64,000 bases of DNA from Aporrectodea caliginosa (Eukaryota > Annelida > Clitellata > Crassiclitellata > Lumbricidae). The position numbers and the translations under genes are program-made. Positions 31,080 through 42,062 of this stretch are shown here, piece by piece. Where the stretch lies: assembly GCA_020284085.1 (NCBI GenBank), contig JACEVL010005024.1:682001-746000 (forward strand), written 5' to 3'. The notes under the pieces were generated by a model. The model saw only the letters and a list, made by a program, of their open reading frames with translations, did not search any database and was not told the DNA's origin. Position 1 is the stretch's first letter. Every line of letters starts with the position of its first letter.

Positions 31080-31549
31080 GGGGCCGTCCATAAATGACGT
31101 CACGCTATTTTGGCCGATTTTAATTGCCCCCTCCCCCTCGTCGCACTTCGTCACAAATAGTCAGACCCCTCCTCTGAAAATGACGTCACAAAGCTCTGAC
31201 CCCCCCTAAAACCAATTTCCATGGCGAAGCAAAATGCTCCTTCGTGGAACAAATAGCGTCTAAGCATGAATATTTTAAAATCTAACGGTGACCAAATATT
31301 GAAATAATTAGAAAATTATTAATAATGGTGCCCGTATACATTAAAATAATTAAAAAATAATTGGCAAAATTTAATCCTCAAAATTAGTGCTGTTATTATT
31401 AAAATTAAATTGTTGTTAATTGTTAAATTTAATAACATAGACCTGGTGTGACGTCACACTACTCAGACCCCCCACCCCATGTCACACATCGTCACAAATT
31501 TCCGACCCCCTCCCCCTAGGTAGCGTCGACGTCATTTATGGACGGCCCC
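31080..31549. mobile_element. TIR transposon GGGGCCGTCC..., 470 bp
   Basis: The ends GGGGCCGTCCATAAATGACG and its inverted partner (complement at 31527-31549) match over more than 20 bp. A 10-bp direct repeat CTTGGAGTGA lies immediately before (31070-31079) and three bases after (31553-31562), probably the target duplication. A truncated copy is at 3634-3955. No coding frame. I do not assign a superfamily. Confidence 0.85.
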
Positions 31550-31562
31550 TGACTTGGAGTGA

Positions 31563-32030
31563 CTAGTTTTGATATGGCTATTGCGAAGTTACCCGATCCC
31601 TGGACTATCCTGGCGTTTTCAATTGCATCGGAGATTGTTCCAAGGAATTTTTTGCAGTGCTGGCAGTTGCTAAGAAAGACTATGATCCAATTGTATAATA
31701 TTGTGTGGTCAGGGTTGGGTAGTACCGGCAGACACCACTCAGGCAGGTAGTTGAGTAACACCGGAGACCGCAACTGGTCATCTGGCATCGATTGATTGTT
31801 AGACTTGTCGTCTGTAGCACTGTCTGTGACTCGTAGGCCTTACCTTATTAGCAAGTGATGCTTCTTCTGTCCTTCTGCAGATGTCTTCGTCAAAAATCGA
31901 AACCCGGAGACCGCAATTAAACAATAAGCAAAATACTAAGTGAACGAAGTCGCTAGCAACGATCGACTGGTTTCGACTTGAGGGCTTGATGGTGACGACT
32001 ACGGGGACCACCCGGCGGATGCTGCTTTTT
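31563..32030. other. Unassigned DNA
   Basis: No gene recognised; short frames on both strands show no family likeness. Confidence 0.35.
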
Positions 32031-32110
32031 CATTCATTCATTCATTCATTCATTCAGAGCATTTATATAGCGCTGGTTTCCCTTCAAGAAACTAATCAGG
32101 AGCGCTGAGT
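32031..32110 (-). mobile_element. L2/CR1-type 3' tail with (ATTC)n
   Basis: Seven ATTC units, then AGAGCATTTATATAGCGCTG and AATCAGGAGCGCT. On the minus strand this is an AGCGCT...AGCGCTATATAAATGCTC end with a (GAAT)n tail. Confidence 0.6.
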
Positions 32111-32119
32111 AGTTTGGTA

Positions 32120-32352
32120 GAGAGGATTCTTGATGCAGTATCTGTCCTTGTAATGTCTGGATGTCCTTCAGTCGACTCAGATTAAACTGTAATAAGAACC
32201 AGTTCATGTGGCTTGGTGCATGGTCGCGTTCAGCCTGCCAAGATCGATCACTTTTCTTTACGCCAGATGTTTCCGGACACACATTAACAATTGTCTCTTC
32301 GACAATCTGTGATCTTGGAGTTGTCCTAGAATGGGTTCTCTCCCTTGACTGA
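32120..32352 (+). mobile_element. LINE reverse-transcriptase fragment
   Basis: One frame reads MSFSRLRLNCNKNQFMWLG followed later by TICDLGVVLEWVLSL. This is the block after the YADD box of CR1/L2-like enzymes (WMSSNRLRLN..KTQF, then RDLGV.L). The opposite-strand tail at 32031 belongs to another element. Confidence 0.75.
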
Positions 32353-32364
32353 TCATCGTAATCG

Positions 32365-32480
32365 TTGGAAACTTCTACAGCGCCCACAAAAGCGAAGTCG
32401 CGAGAACCAGCTTATTCACAGGCGCTCAATAAAAACAAAATCGATAGGCAGGGCCCGCAGAGGGTCAAAATCCAGAGTCA
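32365..32480 (-). repeat. Retroposon 3' tail family, second copy
   Basis: Shares GAACCAGCTTATTCACAGGC and TCGATAGGCAG with 22530-22600. Preceded by CTACAGCGCCCACAAAAGCG, which also occurs reversed near 51600. Confidence 0.65.
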
Positions 32481-33415
32481 GATAGGTAGACGGCTAAGGT
32501 GGGTGGTGTTTAGAGTTGAAACGGCGAGGTAGGTTAGGTAGGGGGAAGTGGAGGATTGAACGTGGTTCACCTATAAAGTTGTCATCTGGGCCACATGTGC
32601 CACGTACTACTCTAGTTTACCTACGTGAGCTTATTATGGCCCTTGCGTGAATCCGTCTGGTTTACGGGTAGGGGCTTAATATATGTGCTCAGTGGGCATC
32701 ACTCTGGCATATCTATGTGTGCTAAATGCAGGTCTCAATTGGGCAGCCCGTTATGATCAAAATAACCGACGTTGTTGTTATTCCCAGACGTATCATGCCA
32801 GGTCTTTTTCTGCTGTCTGGCCAACGTGGTCCCATCTGTTGCGTTGCCTCTTCAGTTCTTTAGGGTTTCATTCATTGTCAGATCCTTCTGATCAAAGAGC
32901 AGAGCTTAAATAACTGACAAGAATAGAAATATGCCTTTTCGAACAATTTATGGTTAGGACTGGTATAGGTTGTCGTCCATCTCCTGCCCCACTCCACCCC
33001 ATGTTCATGATGCTTCTGAGTAGGAGATTATGGGTGGGATTCCCGGGATCTTCTTATGCACTTCATATCAAGATTGTTTAGTTCTTAATCGTATAGCAAC
33101 TCGAGCAAAAAAGCCTTGTTTTGAGTTTATTGCAAGGGGATTTTTGGAAGACCATCAGCTATTTGGTCTATTTGTGTCGTTTTGTTCACTACTTAAGACT
33201 TCTCTTTTTCAAATTGCTTATCCGCCATAGGCTGTCTCTATCTTGACGGACTGATCTTTGAGATGTTGGCTGGATTACGTCTTGCGCTATCTTCGGTTGA
33301 TGCCTTGTGCATTACACACCGAAGTTGCCAAGTAGGACTAATAATATTTAAACCATTCAAACTTTTTCAGTTTCTGTGGAGTGTCCAGCAGAAAAAATTT
33401 AATTTCAACTGGTTA
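32481..33415. other. Unassigned DNA
   Basis: No gene or repeat recognised. Frames at 32683-32913 and 33030-33230 have no family likeness. Confidence 0.35.
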
Positions 33416-34495
<1,080 letters not shown>

Positions 34496-34852
34496 CTAAA
34501 CCACCTCAAAGACAGTGGGCAACAGCTGGACAGTTGAATAATAAGACAAACTTTTATATGAAATGTACGTATATTTTAGTATAATCTGTGTAGAAATGAT
34601 ATTCGGCTGAATGATTGCTAAGTATTGTAGGCCTACCTATATAGTCGTAGGCCTGGTGTTTAAATCGAGCAAACAAGGGCCAGACACCACACATCGTCAA
34701 AGCAATTTGACAAAGGTTGTCCAAAGCAATGCGGGAGGCGATGCAAAAAAGTGAATGGTCCACACTGCAGTATCAAAAGCAGCAGACAAGTCAAGAAAAG
34801 CACGCGCTGTTAGGCCTACTCTACTCTTGTACACAGAGCTCATTGTGAATAT
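34496..34852. other. Unassigned DNA
   Basis: No gene recognised; contains several TAGGCCTA-type palindromes. Confidence 0.35.
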
Positions 34853-35531
34853 TGTATTGTATTTGAACACTTGTTATAGCGCCCCTACCAGATTGCCCAT
34901 TCAGAGGCGCTCCCGGCTACTGCGCGGACGCTGAATCGGAGTTTCACGCCGAAGCGCATGAGCAATTGCGAGTGAAGGACTTGCCCAGGGTCCCTACGCG
35001 GCGGCTTTGAGGTGGATTCGAACCCGCAACCCTCCAGCTGCAAGGCACCGAACTAGGGTTGCCACCTTTTCGAACTATAGGAAGTCGGGACGCAACTTTA
35101 ACTTTCTCGTAATCATCGACGTCGATGCTCACGAACAGGGCTTTTTTTAAGGAATTTTTAGAACTGCATAACAAAAAAAAGTTGACGACCGGGGGGGGGT
35201 AGTGACGGAAAAAGTTGACGACGACGGGGGGTAGTAACAGTAACGACACTTTTCCTCAATTTTTCACCGCACAAAATTGCTTTTGCAATTGCACAAATTG
35301 ATTTCCGACTGCACATTTTGTGTAGAACTGCACGCTACATACCCCTATACCACCGCGCCCCAGTTGTGTTGTGTTGTATTGTATTGTATTGTACTGCACG
35401 TTTATATTGCGACCGAGCCACCCGCAGTAAAGATCAGAAAAATTAATCTCTGATAAACCGACCGACCCGGAATCGAACCCGGGCCGCCGGCGTGGTGAGC
35501 GGGCTACCAACCCACTCGGCCACTCAGGATC
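34853..35531 (-). mobile_element. Dimeric tRNA-derived SINE, copy 2, split by an insertion
   Basis: Same two-unit order as the copy at 20641: unit one (A box GAGTGGCCGAGTGGG, B box GGGTTCGATTCC), an ACAAT/ACAAC tail, unit two and its (ACAAT)n tail. A 285-bp sequence (35054-35338) is inserted between the A and B boxes of unit two. Comparison with copy 1 shows the insertion point exactly. The insert starts TAGGGTTGCCACC and holds two AAAAAGTTGACGAC words; its family is unknown and no target duplication is evident. Confidence 0.85.
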
Positions 35532-35995
35532 TCTATATCAAGAAGTGCGGATTCAGTTTAATCAAACGTACGATAGGCTATGCAGATTGAATTGAATGGC
35601 GTATTTTAGCAAATAGGAAGGTACGCGAGATTGTATACGAATGAAACCACCCGTTAAAAGTTTGAGATAAAAATTTAAAATTGAGGTCGGCTTGTAGTTA
35701 ATTAGGCCTAGAGAGGTCATCAGGTTCGAGAGAAGGTTATAACTTGGCACCACGATCGCGAGAAAGCTTTAGAGACCATTGTAATGGTGATTATCGGATT
35801 ATCGGATACGGGATCGACAAAGAGGTCTCAGACATCTTTGACACAGACTGCATCCTTTTGTAGCGCAGCAACATAGCCTAATTATTCCGCATTTATTACG
35901 CTCTGACATGTGTCAACCTCTTACACATTTATGAACGTGGTTTGGGCACGGACAAGTTCAAGTCCTTGGTTCGGAAAACTTAAATTTCTGTTGGT
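35532..35995. other. Unassigned DNA
   Basis: No gene or repeat recognised. Confidence 0.35.
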
Positions 35996-35999
35996 CAAG

Positions 36000-37835
36000 G
36001 ATGTTACATGACATTGGGAACCACGATGTGATTTTTCGAAGGCATTTCACTCCTTCAGAAACTGAAAGATCTCGAATATTCTTTCTAACATCTTTTACTG
36101 AATAGTTAACTTCCTGAGCGAGAGAACCCAAGCTGTTAAGTTAGACGGAAAACTATCCAACTGGCTACCAATTATATATAGGTCTATTAGGCCTACCCAA
36201 AGTATTGCGCAAGGATCTGTCCTGGGCCAGTTCTTTTTATTAATTGTAGTCTTTTAATCGCAGCTCTCTGCACTTTATGTGACGGCAACCACCTGCGTAA
36301 ATATGCTGATGACTATCATGACTTAATTAAGTTTACTGAACCCTGAAGCACTGGGCTCCATGCAGAATTTGACAATAGGCCTATTAAGCTGTGGGCCACC
36401 CTAAATAGCCTCAACATAAACGTCTCCAAAACCACGAAAATGAAATTTTCAGGCGGCTTGGTATCGAGCGTCCTCTAGACCACTGTTTGCCTCTGCCCGG
36501 AATTGAGCAGCTAGATAGCGTCAAGCTGCATGCTTGTAATCTTCCTTTTCTAATCGTTCTTTTTCAAACCATGTTAACTGTATACATTCTTAGCCTAATA
36601 AGCCAACGATAGGCCTACTTTCTTCTCAACCATGGCAGTTAAAACAGCAGGGACTACGTATCTCGAAGCTAGACGTCATTTTTCAGGCGATAGTTATTTC
36701 AAGAATCATGTAGGGGAAACATGTGTAATTTGCACCCCCTAACGCATTTTTGCTTTTAAAAGGTTCAAAGAATTGGCGGAATGTCAAGCAAATTTAGCGC
36801 TAACATATATGAGGACCCCAGAATAATATGTAATGATTCAATAATTGTAGGTCTTATAGAAAACGTAGAAATTTGAAAAATATAATTTAAAAAAAACTGG
36901 TCCAATATACACGAGTGTCGTGTAAATTGAACCGGTAAATATATTAAGTTTAAAACTGGTCCAATATACACGAGTGTCGTGTAAATTGAGCCAGTATAGA
37001 TAATTTTACACGACATCACGTGGTTCAATTTAAACAAATTCCATGTGGTCCATTTTACACGAATGTGAGTATAGCATGCAAATATTCGACCTAGAGGTAT
37101 GTGACTCGAGAATTGCAAAGGCCAACGCTGACCAATAATAAGACTTTATATTGCACTTTCACTTGCCTATATCGATTTAGCTACATATTTTGAGAATTAC
37201 GCATAGCTAGCATGAAACAGATACGGCTTCAGTACATCAAGCTACACAATTTCACGTAAAAATTAATATAAAAAACGAAAACTCTTATTGTCATCTCCCC
37301 TAAAACACACATAAATAAAGTAACTGCGCATGCGCTCGTGGATTCCGCTGGTTCCCTACTGCTTTGGTTTCGCTATACTAGGAGTGTTTCAATTTACACG
37401 CAGGTCCAAAATACACATGTTTCCCCTATGCACTACCTGCCAATGCTGGATTTCTCACGTCACATGATATTGCGCGCATAAATGCAGCTCTAAAAAGGCC
37501 CGTAGATGGCAAATATGTTAGAGCCTACTGCAGGAGCGCTGTCTGCGAGTGCAGACAAGAACATCTTCCAGAAATCACAGTTCTTTGGCCACTGCATTCA
37601 TCAGCTCTTGTCACCTCTTCGTGAGGACATCCCTTCATGATGCTGCCTTTTGTTAAATCTCAATTGTTTAAAAGCAGTTTTGTTGACCGATGCTTCTTTA
37701 GTTGTGCATGTGTGAATTATCTGCTCTTTTTATTGTTTATCTAAAAAATTATTTTAATCGTTGTATAAGATACAATGTCATGCTTGAGCGCTTGTCAAAT
37801 GCAAATAAAGGCTACTTACTTACTTAGCAGCGTTT
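36000..37835 (+). mobile_element. CR1/Jockey-like LINE, 5'-truncated and split
   Basis: Plus strand, partly frameshifted: DFSKAF, LLQKLKDLEYS, VNFLSERTQAVKLDGKLS, SIAQGSVLG, RKYADDYHDLIK (catalytic box), KLWATLNSLNINVSKTTKMK, then QQGLRISKLDVIFQAIVIS. The coding sequence then continues after the inserted TIR element as ALPANAGFLTSHDIARINAA and further to about 37740. The 3' UTR contains GAGCGCTTGTCAAATGC and AATAAAGG, then an (ACTT)n tail ending near 37835. Confidence 0.85.
36713..37426. mobile_element. TA-flanked TIR transposon (mariner-like MITE), 714 bp
   Basis: The ends GGGGAAACATGTGTA and TACACATGTTTCCCC are perfect inverted repeats, each flanked by TA (36711-36712, 37427-37428), as for Tc1/mariner-type insertion. 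Removing the element with one TA restores the LINE frame exactly at ATG-TAT-GCA, which confirms the boundaries. Inside, CCAATATACACGAGTGTCGT and the following GTAAATTGA occur twice in tandem (36901 and 36960), with a third inverted partial copy near 37005. No transposase frame. Confidence 0.9.
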
Positions 37836-38072
37836 ATCAACAAAAGCAGCAACAAAAGGGCCTACAGATAACCTACAACACCTTAAGTTGTTCCTGTCCA
37901 AGAGCGTCCTAGGCAGAAGGTCCGAGCGCATATAATCACATTGTATGGCAAAGATTAGCCTTCATAATGATTGTGGACTACTTTTCAAAGTGTACTGAAG
38001 TATGTCGTCTTCAGAGCAAAAGATAGCATCCGATGTCAGCGTCAAAATGAAGTCGATATTTTCAATTCCTGA
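37836..38072. other. Unassigned DNA before a hAT element
   Basis: No gene recognised. Confidence 0.3.
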
Positions 38073-38470
38073 CAGTGGCGTACGGAGCTTAAATGCAGCA
38101 TTTTGTTGGGCCGTCGCCCCGACGGCCCAACAAAATGCCGCCCTTGGCATTTAATTTTGGAAATTTCGGGAAAATTTTCTTTATTACTTCCGCCAAAATT
38201 TCTGATGACCTTTTTTGCTTTCCCCTCTTTTTTGTCAGAAGCCGCCCTGTCCTGCACCCGGGGCCGATCATTACGCTCACTGTATGCTATTTATTGATTA
38301 TTTTTCTTCCTTCCTTCCTTCTTTGTCTACTTTTATTACTTTCTCTTATACTTTTTCAATTTTTTTCTGCATTCACTCCTTTTATTTTTCTTCAACCCTA
38401 TTTTGCCGCCCCTGCTCAAGTGCCGCCCGGGGCGACTCGCCCCCTGCCCCCCCCGTACGGTACGCCACTG
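38073..38470. mobile_element. Non-autonomous hAT transposon, 398 bp
   Basis: Ends CAGTGGCGTAC and GTACGCCACTG with a perfect 8-bp target duplication ATTCCTGA (38065-38072 and 38471-38478). Near the left end lies a perfect palindrome with 19-bp arms (GCATTTTGTTGGGCCGTCG and complement, about 38097-38137, 3-base loop). The open frame over it (38093-38608) runs out of the element and is not a gene. Confidence 0.93.
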
Positions 38471-38683
38471 ATTCCTGACATACAAGAAGCAGTGATAGTA
38501 ACTAACGCGCCTTTCGCCCCCCAGGGCGCATCTAAGCAGTTTGTAGAAGAAATCAATGAAACTTCGCAGCAAGTAGTCCGCATTATCTGCAAACAAAGGA
38601 TAATCTAAGACTCCTGAAAAGGGTAAATCACAGACGATCCTCCGTTGATCCTCCAGCGATACGTGCATGGTCGCTTCTTAAAA

Positions 38684-38771
38684 GAGGAGGAGGAGCAGGA
38701 GGAGGAGGAGGAGGAGGACGAGGAGGACGAGGAGGACGAGGACGAGGAGGACGAGGACGAGGACGAGGAGT
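38684..38771. repeat. (GGA)n/(GAC)n-type repeat
   Basis: Purine-rich GAGGAGGAGGACGAGGACGA tract. It would encode Ser-rich sequence on the minus strand but lies outside the recognised coding exons. A related tract is at 39214-39372. Confidence 0.9.
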
Positions 38772-39213
38772 CATGTGTAAATGCGCTACTACGGCATACA
38801 ACTGTGACGTTAATACGCATCTATAGACACTGCAATGTTTACGTAGAAACTTTAATTAAACCTTACATTATTGTATCCAGTGTCTGTCTTTGATCTATTT
38901 AACTTGTTAAGATATAGTTAAAGTGTCCAATTAGGCAATGTTTAGTCTGATTTGCAGTCATTCAACACAAGAATCGTAATGAAATCCTTAACAACATTTG
39001 TATAGGCCTATAGGCTATGCCAAAGTTTAAGGATTCGATGTAGCCTACAGCGTAATGTAGCCTGTCCCGTTACTTATGCTTAGGCCTTATATATATATAA
39101 GACAAAATAGGCGAATGTATTTGCAGTGAATGCAATGCATATAACAAAGTTTAAAAGCACTTTTATCAGCGATAAAATACAAGAAATTAATTAAGATATC
39201 AACTGCATGTTAT

Positions 39214-39372
39214 CAGGAGGAGGAGCAACAGCTTCAATATTACAAGGAAGAAAAAGAACAAGTGGAGGAGGAGGACGAGGAGGAGGACGATGAGGAGGAG
39301 GAAAAGGAGGATGCGGAAGAAGAGAAAGAAGGAGGAAGAGGAGAAGGTTGACAAAGGAGAAGAAGAAGAAGC
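39214..39372. repeat. GGA/GAA-rich purine tract
   Basis: Imperfect GGAGGAGGAAGAAG repeats lie just 3' of the stop codon of the minus-strand membrane-protein gene, therefore probably in its 3' UTR. Confidence 0.85.
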
Positions 39373-39458
39373 TGTAGTAACAGTAGCATTGTTTAAAACG
39401 AAAGCAGTGTTATACGGCTGCATGTTGTGAGCCGTCGTGACGAATCGAATCTCGTCGT

Positions 39459-42062
39459 TTAGCTGAGCGCGTTGTACAGCGAGCAGAAGCGATGGCTGAC
39501 GGGAGTGAGGTGTTGTTCGGCCGGGTTCAGCCCCCAAATGTTGGCCAGGGTGATCAAGGACGTTGCGACGTACGTGTTGCCCGTCCATGGCAACAGCGAA
39601 TACAGGTGGATGGCATATGCTGGACTAGGGTAGTGGCTGACGTTGGGAAAACACTCGTACGTCAGTAGATAGCCGTCGATTTGAACCAAAAAACTCAGCC
39701 GACCCTGACAATAGAAATTACAATGTTATGCAAACATAACCTCTCGGTATATACATATAGCCTACAGCATATACATAATAATAATTACATATATATAATG
39801 GCAACAACAATAGACCTAATAAAAGGTACAATGGAAAGCGACAGCTTAAAGTTGTTGTTTAATGATGTCGGACTCTACTTTTTGGCCACCGCCTTGCCCT
39901 GGTATACCTGGAAGCAACAGAGAAACTACAATTCTCTACCAGCGCTTATCTGTCGCCATCCAACGATTCAACGCAATCGCTGTCCACGGCACTTCTGGCA
40001 CTCAGCACGGCATCAACGAAGACTAGCCATCCGAGAAAATGCTATCCCTATTTGTTTTTAATCCTGAGTGATTACAATCATTACATGTACCTCAAGTAAA
40101 AACTAATAATATTAATAGCTTACTAAAACATCACCAGAAGAGCAATAACTACCTGTGCATCGGATTGATCTCCAACAGTTTCCGTCCAATCATAGGGCGA
40201 CGACTCTTGACTTCTTTCCAAGTGCACTATTAAACAGATATAATTAGACTTCACTTCTGCTTTTTGAAACGTCTGTTATATTCATTATATTATATTATAT
40301 TATATTATATTATATTATATTATATTATATTATATTATATTATATTATATTATATCATATCATATCATATCATATCATATCATATCATATCATATCATAT
40401 CATATCATATCATATCATATCATATCATATCATATCATATTATATTATTAGGGCCTACATTACATTGTATAATACGTACTGTATTGTATTATATCAGATA
40501 ATCTTATATTATTTTACATTGCATTATAGAGATCGGTCTTACCATCGACTGCTCTGGGGTATCTCGATATGAAGCCGCTTTCCATCCACTTGAGTCTCAT
40601 TGTTCCCTCCTTACTTTGACTGGCGTTGGTCGAAGTCCCGAAGTCCAGCTCCATGACGGAGCAGGACAGTTCACTGGCGTAGCCGGGAGAATTGCGCGTC
40701 TGAACGCGGTAGAGTTCGAAAAGAAGCTTTCCGTTCAGCTGTTCCAGGTCGATGGCGCTTCTGCGTCCATTGGGTACCCCTTGACACGAGGCAAAGGGGT
40801 CATGTGGGGAAGGTGTGGAAGAAGGTGCGGAGAAAACAGTTGAGGCAGAAGATGTGTTGGACGACGAAGGAGAGGAGGAGGAGGGGGAGGTGGATGGTGA
40901 AGCAGAGGAGGAGGAGGAGGTGGAGGTGAAGACAGTAACTGTGCTCTGATCATCAGTAAACTCATTCGATCCCTGTGTTGTCATCGATTCACCCGACATT
41001 CTACAAAGACAAACGCCAGTAGGCCTCACCAGCCGAAAAGCCTAACGACTCTGGTGCATACGTACTTAGCTAAATGAGCTAACCTTATAGCTAAGTGCTA
41101 AAATAATTATTATTCTTAAATTACCGGTAGCCTATTGTTGAATGCGAACTTGTCCAAACACTTAGGCTCTACTTCCATCCCACATTAAGGCGCAAATACC
41201 AAATTCTAGACTGAAGCTCGCTACTTTTAGGCTGCAGGCATTGACCCTAGCTATGCGTATAGCTACTATAGCATATAACCAGACAAGATTGCATAACTTT
41301 GCGATCGATTTCGTGTGATTGACCGCGTGTTTTGCCAATGACTGAACGGTCGCCTTCTAACGCAAAGTGTTTCAGGTTCGAGTTTTAGGTAGGTTTCAGT
41401 CTCGGCCTATTCTGGACTATTGCTTCACGTTTTGATTGGTAATCGTAACTCTGCAGTTGAAAGAATACGTTCACTCACAGAAGAAGGTCAATGCTAGACT
41501 GCAGTTTCACTTTTCTAAGTCGACGAAATGTAAAGACCAGCAGAGAGCCAGAGACAGGCAGCGACGAAAAGGACAATTAGAAGAAGAATAGACCAGGATT
41601 TTAAGTTTCGATTTAAATGCCTTGCGAGAAATTGCAAGAGAAGCGTGCTTGGATAAAACTGGTAACATTGGTCAAACAGTTTGATGTAGGGCCTAAGATA
41701 TGTTTGCGAAATTGGCGCTTAATAAAAAAAACAAGATAATACGATTTTAAATTAACGCAACATCACGATGTGGACAATTAGATTGAGTGATTGATTGCCT
41801 AAGATCAATCGACCTACCGAGTGAGCTGTAGAACTGAGTTTGCAAGCAGAGACACCGGATTGCTGGATGCCTGACCCTGTGACATTGTGAGAGGGAGTGC
41901 CACAGCGAGCACCAGTCCCACTCCAAGGCAGACGGTGGTCAGAGCAATGCAAATGTAGCGACGACGACGCCGATGTCCACCATCCGTCTCGATGTCAGAG
42001 GAGGCTCCAACTCGATCCTCATAGACCAACGGAGTCCTCTCGTCATCCTCCGATCGACTCAT
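39459..42062 (-). CDS. Type II membrane protein, Ser-rich stalk, possible lipocalin-like ectodomain (4 exons)
   Basis: Exons on the minus strand: 42062-41818, 41000-40543, 40226-40153, 39704-39459. All introns have GT/AG ends (donors CG|GTAGG, ATG|GTAAGA, CAG|GTAGT; acceptors TTTGTAG, TTTAATAG, ATTGTCAG), and the frame is continuous over 340 codons. Residues 1-35 are acidic then basic, with EDDERTPLV, an acidic dileucine-like sorting motif. RRRRR precedes one transmembrane segment at about 36-58, so the N-terminus is cytosolic. A Ser/Thr/Pro tract follows (about 105-145). The rest has Cys pairs, LNGKLLFELYRVQTR, GYLLTYECF and a WGLNPAEQHLTPVSHRFC ending. That order faintly recalls lipocalins (strand-A region, tyrosine-rich strand, C-terminal helix plus Cys). 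The lipocalin idea is tentative; the gene structure is firmer. Confidence 0.7.
40284..40445. repeat. Pentanucleotide array in two blocks
   Basis: About 14 units of TATAT/ATTAT type (40284-40355) switch abruptly to about 17 units of ATCAT type (40356-40440). The two blocks differ by one T-to-C change per unit. It lies in the second intron of the minus-strand gene. Confidence 0.95.

Noticed and set aside
38093..38608. 171-codon plus-strand frame
   Set aside because: It starts in the palindrome of a hAT element and crosses its border; non-coding.
39681..40061. 126-codon plus-strand frame opposite an intron of the membrane-protein gene
   Set aside because: No domain and no splice context; lies in an intron of a better supported gene on the other strand.
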